This document shows positions 1-8,917 of a stretch of 64,000 bases of DNA, piece after piece. Origin of the DNA: Planctomycetota bacterium. GTDB taxonomy: Bacteria; Planctomycetota; UBA1135; UBA2386. The notes beneath the pieces were generated by a model, which saw only the letters and a program-made list of their open reading frames with translations, searched no databases and was not told the origin of the DNA. A program made the position numbers and the translations under genes. The DNA lies in the NCBI GenBank assembly GCA_028281765.1, contig JANQJF010000058.1, forward strand, positions 104,808 through 168,807. The letters run 5' to 3'. Each line of letters opens with the position of its first letter. The stretch's first letter is position 1.

Positions 1-96
1 ATCGGCGGCGGCAACTTTCTCAGCGACACGAGCCCCGAAACCAAGGCCGCGGAGCTCGGCGCGCTACCTTCGACCCACTACCGGAGCGACCCATGA
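1..96 (+). CDS. C-terminal end of an upstream CDS (partial, product unknown)
   Basis: Frame 1 is open from base 1 to TGA at 94-96 (IGGGNFLSDTSPETKAAELGALPSTHYRSDP*); overlaps the next ATG as ATGA. Confidence 0.6.
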   Translation: MGGGNFLSDTSPETKAAELGALPSTHYRSDP

Positions 97-1436
97 AGCG
101 CTTCGAAGCGTTCTGTGACGTCGTCCGCGGACAGGGCGGGCGGTTCGTGCAGTTCGACGAGGGTCGAGACGTCCACGTCGCGCGCGCGCCTGGTCGACTC
201 GACCTCTGCGGCGGCATCGCCGACTACTCCGGGTCGCTCGTCCTCGAGATGCCGATCGCCGAGTCGACGCTCGTCGCCGTGCAGCGCCGCCCCGAGCGCG
301 TGCTGACGATCGAGAGCTTCGGCGGCGAAACGCGCGCCCCCGACTTCGAGCTGCCGATCGACGCGTTCGAGGTGGACGGTGCACCGGCCGTATACCCGGT
401 AGCCGCGGCGATGTTCGCGCAGGATCCGTCCCGCCACTGGGCCGCGTACGTCGCCGGCGCATTCCTCGTGTTGATGCACGAGCGCGGCGTGACGTTCGAC
501 GAAGGCGCGCGCATCCTCGTCTCCTCGAACGTTCCCGAGGGCGCCGGCGTCAGCAGCTCGGCCGCCCTCGAGGTCGCGAGCATGACCGCGGTCGCGGCCG
601 ACTACGGGATCGAACTCTCCGAAGACGAAACCGCGCGCCTCTGCCAGCGCGTCGAGAACGTCGTCGCCGGCGCGCCGTGCGGGCTCATGGACCAGGTGAC
701 CGTGACCTCCGGTCGCGCCGGGCACGCCGTAGCCCTCGTGTGCCAGCCGGCGGACATCGAAGCGCACTTGCCGATCCCCGAGACCTTCGGCATCTGGGGT
801 ATCGACTCCGGCGTGCGCCATTCGGTCGCCGGTCACACCTACAGCAAGGTGCGCTGCGCGGCGTTCATGGGACGGCGCATCCTCGAGGTGCGCACCGGCG
901 TGAACGGCTACCTCGCGAACATCGACGCGCAGGAGTTCCAAGACGCCCTCACATCGCAGCTGCCGGAGTTCGTCGACGGCGAGCAGTTCGCGACCGAGTT
1001 CGGCTCCACCGCGGACGATGCGACACTCGTCGAACCGAACGAGACCTACCCGGTGCGCGCGGCCACGGCGTTCCCGATTCTCGAGAACGCGCGCGCGCGG
1101 CGGTTCGCGACGCTCCTCCGGCAGGGCGACCCTTCGTCTCTGCCCGAGATCGGCGCACTCCTCGAGGAATCGCACGCCGGGTATTCGGAGTGCGGGCTCG
1201 GCGCGAGCGGCACCGACCTCCTCGCCGAGTTCGTCCGCGAGTCGGACGCTCCACTGCATGGCGCCCGCGTGTCCGGCGGAGGCTCCGGTGGTACCGTCGT
1301 CATCGTCGGTGACCCGGACGCCGCGAGCGCGGTCGACGCGATCGCCGCGCGCTACGCGGAGCAAACCGGTCACGAGGCGCGGGTGTTCGCCGGATCCTCG
1401 GCCGGCGCTCGCGAATTCGGTGTACGCGCGCTTTAG
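93..1436 (+). CDS. GHMP-family sugar kinase, L-arabinokinase/galactokinase-like
   Basis: APGRLDLCGGIADYSGSLVLEMPI and VPEGAGVSSSAALEVASM motifs; ENVVAGAPCGLMDQVT as in plant ARA1-type kinases. Confidence 0.88.
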   Translation: MKRFEAFCDVVRGQGGRFVQFDEGRDVHVARAPGRLDLCGGIADYSGSLVLEMPIAESTLVAVQRRPERVLTIESFGGETRAPDFELPIDAFEVDGAPAVYPVAAAMFAQDPSRHWAAYVAGAFLVLMHERGVTFDEGARILVSSNVPEGAGVSSSAALEVASMTAVAADYGIELSEDETARLCQRVENVVAGAPCGLMDQVTVTSGRAGHAVALVCQPADIEAHLPIPETFGIWGIDSGVRHSVAGHTYSKVRCAAFMGRRILEVRTGVNGYLANIDAQEFQDALTSQLPEFVDGEQFATEFGSTADDATLVEPNETYPVRAATAFPILENARARRFATLLRQGDPSSLPEIGALLEESHAGYSECGLGASGTDLLAEFVRESDAPLHGARVSGGGSGGTVVIVGDPDAASAVDAIAARYAEQTGHEARVFAGSSAGAREFGVRAL

Positions 1437-1515
1437 CCCGGGCATTCGAGAATTCGTGTACGATCCAGCCGCTCGGAGTGTTTGGGGACTGTCGGCACCG
1501 CCGGCCGGGAAAACC

Positions 1516-4017
1516 ATGACCAAGACTTCACGACTCGTGCCGCTCGTCGCCGTGCTGGCATCGCTCTCGACCCTCTCCGCGCAGCGCCTCGCCGAGAGTG
1601 CATCCCCCTCCCAGCACCCCGCGTTCCTCGGGTCCCTGACCGCGCACGCCGATTTCAACGGCGACGGCCTGGTCGACGTCCTGTCGATGACGAACCAATC
1701 CGCGACGTGGCAGCTGTCGGTGAACGACGGCACCGGCCTGCTGTCGGACTGGCAAGCGGTCGCGGCGCCACCGGGTATCACCGCTCCCGGTATCAACCTT
1801 GTGCGCGTGACGGTCTGGACGGCACCGTCTCCGGTCGGGGACTTCGACGGCGACGGCGATCTCGACGTCCTCTACATGCCGCGCTCGAACACCGCGCCGC
1901 TGACCCTGATCCCGCACATCGCCTGGAACGACGGCACCGGCGCCTTCCCGACGAGCTCGAGCCTGCCGACGACGGACACGTTCGACTACTCGTTTGCGAG
2001 CGACGTCGACGCGGACGGCGACGTCGACATCGTGGCGGTCGCGCGCCAGGTCGCGCTCAACCCGTCGGACATCCGAATTTGGCTCAACAACGGGACGGGT
2101 TCGTTCCAACCGGGCCAGCTGCTGACGAACTTCACATTCCGCGAGCACGAGATCTTCTTCATCGATCAGGACGGCGATGGCGACCTCGACCTGTTCGCGG
2201 GTGTCCTGTGGGACAGCAACGGGGACGGCACGTTCACCGACCGCACGCTGAGTCGGTTCCCGCTCGGACTGCCCCTCGGCAGCCCCATGAAGGCGGGCGA
2301 CCTGACCGGAGACGGCCTGTACGACGTGGCGACACCCGCCGGCGTGTGGGCGGACGACGGCTCCGGCTCCCTCACTCTCGACGCGGTTTTGAACGCTCCC
2401 GCCAACAACCTCGAACTCCTCGACATCGAGAACGACGGCGACCTCGACGTGATCACGGTTGCGAGCTCGAACGGCTCGACCCGCACGTGGTTCAACGACG
2501 GCTCGGGGAACTTCACGCAGCCCAACCCGAGCGTCGTCCCGATTCGCGCTCGCGATATCCGCGTCGTCGTAGCCGAAGACGTGGACGTCGATGGCGACCA
2601 AGACCTGATCGTCAACTACTGGAACGCCGGCGACGCGATCTACCTATCCGACGGACAAGGCCACTTCTACGACGCATCGCCGAGCCCGCTGCCCGAGCGG
2701 TCCGAGTTCTTCGAGGCCGCGAAGGCCGCCGACCTCGACGGCGACGGCGCCCTGGAGATCATCGTCCGCGACGGCGCCCAGCTCCTCGTGTATCGCAACG
2801 ACGGGTTCTCACACTTCCTTCCCGTCAACGGCAACACGGTCTTCGTCGCCGGCCCCACGGACATGGACTTCGAGTTCGCCGACTTCGACGGCGACGGCCA
2901 TCTGGACGCCGCGTTCGGTGTGAGCGTGTTCCAAGGCGACGGCGCCGGCGGTCTCACCCAGGCGTTCTCGACCCCGTTCGCCATCTCCGTCTTCACCGTG
3001 ACGGACTACGACCTGGATGGGGACCCGGATATCGCGACTCCGCGCAACATCTACCGGAATGACGGCGGCTTCTCGTTCACTCTGCTCAACGCCGGGCTGC
3101 CCACCTTCGGCAGCGGCACGTCGATCGCGGCGGTCGACGTCGACGGTGACGGGTTCGAAGACCTCGTCGTCAGCACGACGACCGGTCCCGATCAACTGTT
3201 CCTCAACGACACGAACGGGTCCTTCGTCGACGTAACCGCAGCGGCGATGCCCGCCGTCAACGACTACTCCGAGCGGATCGTTCCCGCGGATGTCGACGGC
3301 GACGGGGACTTCGACCTCTTGGTCCCGACGATCCCGCAGAGCGGCGGACCGTGGGAGCTCCGTGCGTACGAGAACCTCGGCGGCACGTTCGCGCTCGCGA
3401 CGCAGAGTCTTCTCGGTGTCGTGACGGAAGCGACGGACGTCACGACGGCCGACTTCGACCTGGATGGAGACCTCGACGTTCTCGGAAACGCGTTCGACGT
3501 GACGAAGCCGGTGTTGCTCGAGAGCACGCCCGCGGGATTCGTCGACGGCACCGCGACCTGGCTCGGCCCCCAGCGTCCGGGCACCCGCGTGTTCGCGGCG
3601 GATGTCGACGACGACGGAGACGTCGACGTCCTGACCCACACGGGCTCCCGCCGCATCCGCGTCATGCACAACCTCCACCGACAGTTCACCGCGCGCAACC
3701 TCGGGCGCACGGGCAACGTGCTGCGCTTCCGCGCGCACCACGAAGCGGCCGACGTGGACATCGTGATTCCGTTCTTGTCGCCGCTGCGGTACCCGACGGC
3801 GATCCCGACGCCGTGGGGCTCGCTCCGCGCCAACGCCAGCATCGCCCTCGTCCTGGCGACGCAGACCGCGACGAGCGGCGCGCCGGCCGAGTGGCAGGTT
3901 TCGGTCCCCCTCGACACAGGACTCATCGGCCTGACCCTCTACGGTCAAGCCGTGTTCGCGGACCCCGCGGGCGAGCTGTATCTGTCGAACGCGGTCCGCT
4001 GCGAGATCATCGAGTAG
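1516..4017 (+). CDS. Secreted FG-GAP/VCBS-repeat protein
   Basis: Signal peptide MTKTSRLVPLVAVLASLSTLSAQ followed by many D-x-D/N-G-D-x-D motifs (DFNGDGLVD, DFDGDGDLD, DVDADGDVD). Confidence 0.88.
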   Translation: MTKTSRLVPLVAVLASLSTLSAQRLAESASPSQHPAFLGSLTAHADFNGDGLVDVLSMTNQSATWQLSVNDGTGLLSDWQAVAAPPGITAPGINLVRVTVWTAPSPVGDFDGDGDLDVLYMPRSNTAPLTLIPHIAWNDGTGAFPTSSSLPTTDTFDYSFASDVDADGDVDIVAVARQVALNPSDIRIWLNNGTGSFQPGQLLTNFTFREHEIFFIDQDGDGDLDLFAGVLWDSNGDGTFTDRTLSRFPLGLPLGSPMKAGDLTGDGLYDVATPAGVWADDGSGSLTLDAVLNAPANNLELLDIENDGDLDVITVASSNGSTRTWFNDGSGNFTQPNPSVVPIRARDIRVVVAEDVDVDGDQDLIVNYWNAGDAIYLSDGQGHFYDASPSPLPERSEFFEAAKAADLDGDGALEIIVRDGAQLLVYRNDGFSHFLPVNGNTVFVAGPTDMDFEFADFDGDGHLDAAFGVSVFQGDGAGGLTQAFSTPFAISVFTVTDYDLDGDPDIATPRNIYRNDGGFSFTLLNAGLPTFGSGTSIAAVDVDGDGFEDLVVSTTTGPDQLFLNDTNGSFVDVTAAAMPAVNDYSERIVPADVDGDGDFDLLVPTIPQSGGPWELRAYENLGGTFALATQSLLGVVTEATDVTTADFDLDGDLDVLGNAFDVTKPVLLESTPAGFVDGTATWLGPQRPGTRVFAADVDDDGDVDVLTHTGSRRIRVMHNLHRQFTARNLGRTGNVLRFRAHHEAADVDIVIPFLSPLRYPTAIPTPWGSLRANASIALVLATQTATSGAPAEWQVSVPLDTGLIGLTLYGQAVFADPAGELYLSNAVRCEIIE

Positions 4018-4092
4018 CCGCGGCACCCGAGTCCGGATATCGTCCCCCGCACGCTGCATCCGCCTCTGCGGGGGTGGCGAACCCGACTCGGA

Positions 4093-5469
4093 ATGGATCG
4101 CTGGCCCTACTCGCACTCGTGTGCCGGACTGATCGGACTCCTCCTCGCGGTGACGGCAGTCGCCCAAGGTCCGAAGACCGACAACGGCACCTACGTCCCG
4201 CAGCAGCCGCTGCCGTTCGACCCGTATCGCAACCTCGGTCCCGACGGCACGACCGTCGTGAAGCCCGAGCTGCCGCAGGACGTGCCCAACCCGGATCGGT
4301 GGCGCTACACGCCCGCCGGGCGCATCAAGCCCGGCAACCCGATCGAGCGCTTCCTCGTCAGCACGTGGATCGCGCCGGTGATCTTCCGTGAGGAGGACAT
4401 CGGGTTCGGTGGCGGCTTCGCGCTGACGGACCTCGATTTCCGCAACCAGCAGTGGCAGGAGTTCGCGAACATCGTCGCGACGGCGTCCGCGGAGGGGCAA
4501 CAACGCTTCCGGTTCAACTGGCGACGCTGGCTCGAGCACCGACCGATCCCAGAAGGCGGCATTATCCGCGACGAACGCAGCACACTGTCGGCCGGCGCGG
4601 AATACACCCGCACGCTGACGCGGCGCTTCTTCGGCTTCGGCAGCCGCACCCGCGAGACCAACGAAACCAGCTACACCGAAGAACGCGCGACCGCCGGCCT
4701 GCTCTTGCTCCGGAGCTTCCCCGACCCGGGGGACGACCTCCTCTACAGCCTGCGGATCGGCTTCGAGCACCACGGCCTGCAGCGCGGTCGCGTGTCGGAC
4801 GTGCCGTCGACCGACGCCGTGTTCGCGACGGACTTCCAGGACGGCGACGGCGTCTCGCAGTTCTGGCTCCGCGCCGGCGTCGCGTACGACACGCGCGACA
4901 GCATCGCGAACCCGTACTCGGGCTGGCGCGTCGGCGCCGCGATCGACGCCGTGCCGGTCCAGACCGGCCTCGACGGCGGTTTGATCGCGTCTGTCGACGC
5001 GCGAGGCGTGCTCGCCGTCCCGCCGCTGTTCCACGACGGCGGTTCCGAGGACGAGGACAACCCGCCGACCGACGTCGTCACATTCGGCGGATTCGTACAG
5101 TCGACCGCCGGCGACCTGCCCTGGTACAGCCTGCCGACTCTCGGGGGCGACGACACGCTCCGGGGCTACATCCAGCGCCGCTTCACGGACCGGGCCGCGG
5201 CGCACGCGACGGTCGAATACCGCTTCGCGGTCGTGCCTCGCGGGATCCGCTTTACCGACACGATCCGCTTCGAACGCATCAGCACGGCGCTGTTCTACGA
5301 CTTCGGCACGATCGCGGGCCGGCTCGGCCGCTTCGACCGAGCCAAGTATCTCGACAGCTACGGCGTGGGCCTGCGCATCGGCCTCCAGCGGGAGGCGGTG
5401 TTCCGGATCGACTTCGGCATCTCCGACGAGGACCGGATCCTCTCGATCGCATTCGGCAACAACTTCTGA
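4093..5469 (+). CDS. Omp85/BamA-like outer-membrane beta-barrel without evident POTRA domains
   Basis: Signal-like N-terminus, LGGDDTLRGYIQRRF resembling the Omp85 L6 (V/L)RGY/F motif, C-terminal aromatic residue (..AFGNNF). Confidence 0.7.
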   Translation: MDRWPYSHSCAGLIGLLLAVTAVAQGPKTDNGTYVPQQPLPFDPYRNLGPDGTTVVKPELPQDVPNPDRWRYTPAGRIKPGNPIERFLVSTWIAPVIFREEDIGFGGGFALTDLDFRNQQWQEFANIVATASAEGQQRFRFNWRRWLEHRPIPEGGIIRDERSTLSAGAEYTRTLTRRFFGFGSRTRETNETSYTEERATAGLLLLRSFPDPGDDLLYSLRIGFEHHGLQRGRVSDVPSTDAVFATDFQDGDGVSQFWLRAGVAYDTRDSIANPYSGWRVGAAIDAVPVQTGLDGGLIASVDARGVLAVPPLFHDGGSEDEDNPPTDVVTFGGFVQSTAGDLPWYSLPTLGGDDTLRGYIQRRFTDRAAAHATVEYRFAVVPRGIRFTDTIRFERISTALFYDFGTIAGRLGRFDRAKYLDSYGVGLRIGLQREAVFRIDFGISDEDRILSIAFGNNF

Positions 5470-5509
5470 TTTGCGCATCGGATCGGCCGGTTCGGGCGAA
5501 GCGCCCCCC

Positions 5510-6400
5510 ATGCTGATCCGCCTGACGTGCGCTTCGTTCGCGGCCCTCGGTATCACCGCGATGTTCCAGGATCCGGCCGCCCCGGCGCCGCGGTCCTACT
5601 CGGACTACTGGGACCGCGGCCAGGCCGAGATCGCGCGCTACGAGCTCAGCCAGTCCCGCTACGGCCAGCCCCGCGACGGCCACGCGCTCCTCGTCTTCGT
5701 CGCCGAGGACTTCCGGCGCGACACCCAGGTGAAGGACGAGCGCTACGCCGACCCGCGCCAGTCCGTGCGCGTTCTCAAGCTCAACCGGATCCAGCGGTTC
5801 ACGACCGGCATCTACGACTATTCGCTGATGCAGTCCGTGTTCACGCCGGTGGACGGCGAGCGGGACCCCCACACGCTCAAGACCACGACGTCGGTGCAGG
5901 ACTGGTGCGGCCACGTCTGGTCGCAGCGCAACCGCACCGCGGACGGCTACCGGATCACCGGTCACTCGTACTTCGAGAGCGAAGGCGAGGAGTCGCGCGA
6001 GATCCTGTCGGCGACGCTCGAGGACGAGCTGTTCAGCCTGGTCCGCATCGACCCCACCCGACTGCCAACAGGCCAGGTGCGCATGATCCCGGGATCCTTC
6101 GACTCGCGACTCCGCCACCGCCCCGACCGCGTCGAGAAGGCCACGGCGTCGCTCACGAACGTCGACGACGGCACGCGGCGCTACACGGTTGAATACGCGA
6201 GCGGCCGCACGTTCTCGATCACGTTCGAAGCCGCCCTCCCGCGCGGCATCCTCGCGTTCCGCGAAGCCGTGGGACGGCAGGTCACGGAGGCGCGACGCAC
6301 GCACGTCGAGCAGAGCGCGTATTGGAACAAGAGCGGCAACAGCCACGCCGCGTCGCGCGCGTCGATCGGACTGGAGCCCGGCGATATCGGCCGACGCTGA
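5510..6400 (+). CDS. Conserved secreted protein of unknown function (relatives often mislabelled 'septum formation inhibitor Maf')
   Basis: YSDYWDRGQAEIARYELSQSRYGQPRDGHALLVFVAEDF, VLKLNRIQRFTTGIYDYSLMQSVFTPV, SVQDWCGHVW block pattern. Confidence 0.6.
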   Translation: MLIRLTCASFAALGITAMFQDPAAPAPRSYSDYWDRGQAEIARYELSQSRYGQPRDGHALLVFVAEDFRRDTQVKDERYADPRQSVRVLKLNRIQRFTTGIYDYSLMQSVFTPVDGERDPHTLKTTTSVQDWCGHVWSQRNRTADGYRITGHSYFESEGEESREILSATLEDELFSLVRIDPTRLPTGQVRMIPGSFDSRLRHRPDRVEKATASLTNVDDGTRRYTVEYASGRTFSITFEAALPRGILAFREAVGRQVTEARRTHVEQSAYWNKSGNSHAASRASIGLEPGDIGRR

Positions 6401-6408
6401 TCAGCGAC

Positions 6409-6861
6409 TCAGTAGTCCTTGATCTCGCGCTTCGCCGCCTTCTTCTTCTCGGCCTCACGCTTGTCCCCGACCTTCCGCCCGCGCCCGAGCCCGAGCTCGA
6501 GCTTGGCAAACCCCCGCTCGTTGAAGTACATCCGCATCGGCACCAGCGTGTATCCCCGCTGATCCACCTTCGCCTTCAGCTTGCTCAGCTGTCGCTTGTG
6601 AAGGAGCAGCTTCCGCTTCCGCGTCGGCGTGTGGTTCGCCCGGTTGCCGTGGGTGTATTCCTCGATGTGGGCCGAGATCAGGAACAGCCCATCCCCGTCG
6701 AACCGGGCGTAGGCCTCGGCGATGCTGACCTGGCCCCCGCGGAGGGTCTTCACCTCGGTCCCGGTGAGCACGATCCCGGCCTCGAACGACTCGACGATCT
6801 CGTACTGGCGGCGAGCCTTGCGGTTCTCGCAGACCAGGCGCTTTTCCTCCGGGGTGGCCAC
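6409..6861 (-). CDS. smpB: SsrA-binding protein SmpB
   Basis: ENRKARRQYEIVESFEAGIVLTGTEVKTLRGG...AYARF...HTPTRKRKLLLHKRQ; full-length 150 aa. Confidence 0.97.
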   Translation of the reverse strand: MATPEEKRLVCENRKARRQYEIVESFEAGIVLTGTEVKTLRGGQVSIAEAYARFDGDGLFLISAHIEEYTHGNRANHTPTRKRKLLLHKRQLSKLKAKVDQRGYTLVPMRMYFNERGFAKLELGLGRGRKVGDKREAEKKKAAKREIKDY

Positions 6862-6952
6862 GACCCCCGCAACCTAACCCGAGCCCCCCACACACCGCGA
6901 GAACATCCTTGCATCCGCCGGGTTGCGACGGATACCCTCCCCGCTCCGACAC

Positions 6953-7038
6953 GCCCAGGTGGCGGAATTGGCAGACGCGCTAGGTTCAGGTCCTAGTGGG
7001 GGTAACACCCCGTGGAGGTTCGAGTCCTCTCCTGGGCA
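6953..7038 (+). tRNA. tRNA-Leu (anticodon CAG)
   Basis: Acceptor GCCCAGG/CCTGGGC, anticodon stem-loop CTAGG-TTCAGGT-CCTAG, long variable arm, T arm GGTTCGAGTCC; CCA not encoded. Confidence 0.96.
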
Positions 7039-7194
7039 CATTCGGCCGACGTTGCGGTCACATCGGCCTGAGACCCGCGGGAATACGCGGGTCCTTTCCC
7101 CGTCAGAACCGGGCCAGTAGCCCATCCGGGGACTCCGCGGTACACTTCCGTGGACGATCGACCGAAAACCAGAGAGATACCGGAGATACGTGAG

Positions 7195-7617
7195 ATGAGC
7201 CGCGAGAACAGGAACGCCCCTCGGCAGGGGGGCTTCACCCTTGTCGAGATCATGGTCGTGGTCGTGATCATCGGCCTGCTGGCGGGCCTCGTGGGCCCCG
7301 CCGTCATCGGCCGCCAGGCCGACGCCCAGATCGACGTCGCGAAGTCCGACATCGCCGCGATCTACTCCGCCGCCGAGCTCTACATGCAGCGCAACCGCCT
7401 GCAGGTGCCGGAGATGGAGGATCTGATGGGCGAAGACTCCCACGGCCAGCCGTGGATCAAGGCGTCGAACATCAAGGACGGCGAATTGCTCGATCCGTGG
7501 GGGAACGCCTACGAGATCGTGCCGATGGATGGACTGAAGTTCGATGTCGTCAGCTGGGGCCCCGACGGGGAAGAAGACTCCGAGGACGACATCACCTACC
7601 TCAACCACGACGAGTGA
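7195..7617 (+). CDS. gspG: Type II secretion-type major pseudopilin (GspG-like)
   Basis: Prepilin motif GGFTLVEIMVVVVIIGLLAGLV; C-terminal LLDPWGNAYEIV typical of GspG. Confidence 0.88.
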   Translation: MSRENRNAPRQGGFTLVEIMVVVVIIGLLAGLVGPAVIGRQADAQIDVAKSDIAAIYSAAELYMQRNRLQVPEMEDLMGEDSHGQPWIKASNIKDGELLDPWGNAYEIVPMDGLKFDVVSWGPDGEEDSEDDITYLNHDE

Positions 7618-8207
7618 GCGTGTCCCGGTCGACGTCACCGAGTAGCCAGCGCCGCGAGGGTGGCTTCACCCTCGTCGAGATCATGGTCGTCGTCGCGATC
7701 GTCGCGATGAGCGTCCGGATCGTGACCGCCAACCTCGGCGCCCTCGTGCCGTCGACCGTGCTCGACGCCGAAGCGTCCAAACTCATCTCGACGATCGAAT
7801 ACCTGCGCTCCGAAGCGCAGCTGCAGAGCAAGAGCTACAAGCTCGAGTTCGACCTGCAGAACGGGCGCTGGCGCCTCGTCATGCCGCCCGAAGAGCGCCT
7901 CGTCTCGACCCAGACGGTCGGCGAGGAGATCCCGCTGCAGTGGAAGTATCTCGACGAGCGCTGCAAGTTCGCGGGCTTCCACACGCTCAGTGGCCACACC
8001 GCGCAGAGCGGCGTCTCCAAGCTCGTCATCGACGAGAACGGCTACACGACCGACTCGATGATCTACCTGCAGATGGTCTCCGAGTCGCTCGACTACAACA
8101 TCTGGACGGTGCACGTCTACGGCCTCGAGCAGAGGGCGAGACTGCTGACCAACGTGAAGAAGGAATTCCCGCGACTCGAGATCGTGGACGAAGGAGCGTT
8201 CCAATGA
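7614..8207 (+). CDS. GspH-like pseudopilin
   Basis: GGFTLVEIMVVVAIVAMSV motif; GTGA overlap with gspG stop. Confidence 0.75.
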   Translation: MSVSRSTSPSSQRREGGFTLVEIMVVVAIVAMSVRIVTANLGALVPSTVLDAEASKLISTIEYLRSEAQLQSKSYKLEFDLQNGRWRLVMPPEERLVSTQTVGEEIPLQWKYLDERCKFAGFHTLSGHTAQSGVSKLVIDENGYTTDSMIYLQMVSESLDYNIWTVHVYGLEQRARLLTNVKKEFPRLEIVDEGAFQ

Positions 8208-8917
8208 GGCGTCCTGCCGAAGCCGGATTCACGCTGCTCGAGGCGCTCGTCGCGTCGGCTCTGCTGACGATGATCGTGTTCCACTTCCTCGGCACGCGCA
8301 CCGATGCGATGATCGATGCCGCCGACGCGCGCAACTGGCGCGTCGCCCGCGAGATCGCCGCGCACCAGCTGTCGATCATCCGTGCCGGCGCGCACGAGAT
8401 CCCGCCGGAGAACCGGCAGACGATCGAGCTCGACGAGGCCGAGTACCCGGACTTCAGCTACCAGGTCCTGATCGGCGAAGCCGCGATCTCCGAGGCGGAG
8501 AGCGAGCTCACCGAGAACATGGGCAGCGGCGAAGAGGCCGACCGCGCCTCGGAACGACTCGAGTGGCAGCGCGAGCGGGACATGCTCCGCAACGCGAACG
8601 CTGCGGGGATGTCGTTCACCGACTACGAAGACCAGATTCGCGAGGAGGAGCTCGAAGAGAAGCTCCCGAGCGAAGACGAACTCGAGGACGTCGCGGTCAT
8701 CGTGTACTTCCCGAACCTGCGGGATCGGGAGTCGGACACGATGCAGCAGTCGACGTTCATGCTCAAGGCCAAGATCTCGACGATGGCCATCCAAGGTTTG
8801 ACGCCCGACGAAGCGCAGGCCGTGCAGGACGCGCAAGGCGGACTCGACGGCGCGGCGACGAGCAACGGACTCGGCGACGCGATCAGCGGCGGCGGCGGAT
8901 CCGGAGGAGGACGATAG
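8204..8917 (+). CDS. GspI-like pseudopilin with long charged insert
   Basis: AGFTLLEALVASALLTM prepilin motif; ATGA overlap with preceding gene. Confidence 0.72.
   Translation: MRRPAEAGFTLLEALVASALLTMIVFHFLGTRTDAMIDAADARNWRVAREIAAHQLSIIRAGAHEIPPENRQTIELDEAEYPDFSYQVLIGEAAISEAESELTENMGSGEEADRASERLEWQRERDMLRNANAAGMSFTDYEDQIREEELEEKLPSEDELEDVAVIVYFPNLRDRESDTMQQSTFMLKAKISTMAIQGLTPDEAQAVQDAQGGLDGAATSNGLGDAISGGGGSGGGR

Noticed and set aside
1516-4017. Possible DNA tandem repeat array
   Set aside because: Periodicity comes from degenerate FG-GAP/VCBS protein repeats, not from near-identical DNA repeats.
2809-5556. 915-aa minus-strand ORF
   Set aside because: Antisense to the FG-GAP and Omp85-like genes; composition typical of high-GC antisense artefacts.
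6953-7038. tRNA-Leu as integration site of a genomic island
   Set aside because: No integrase and no repeated 3' tRNA end noticed nearby.
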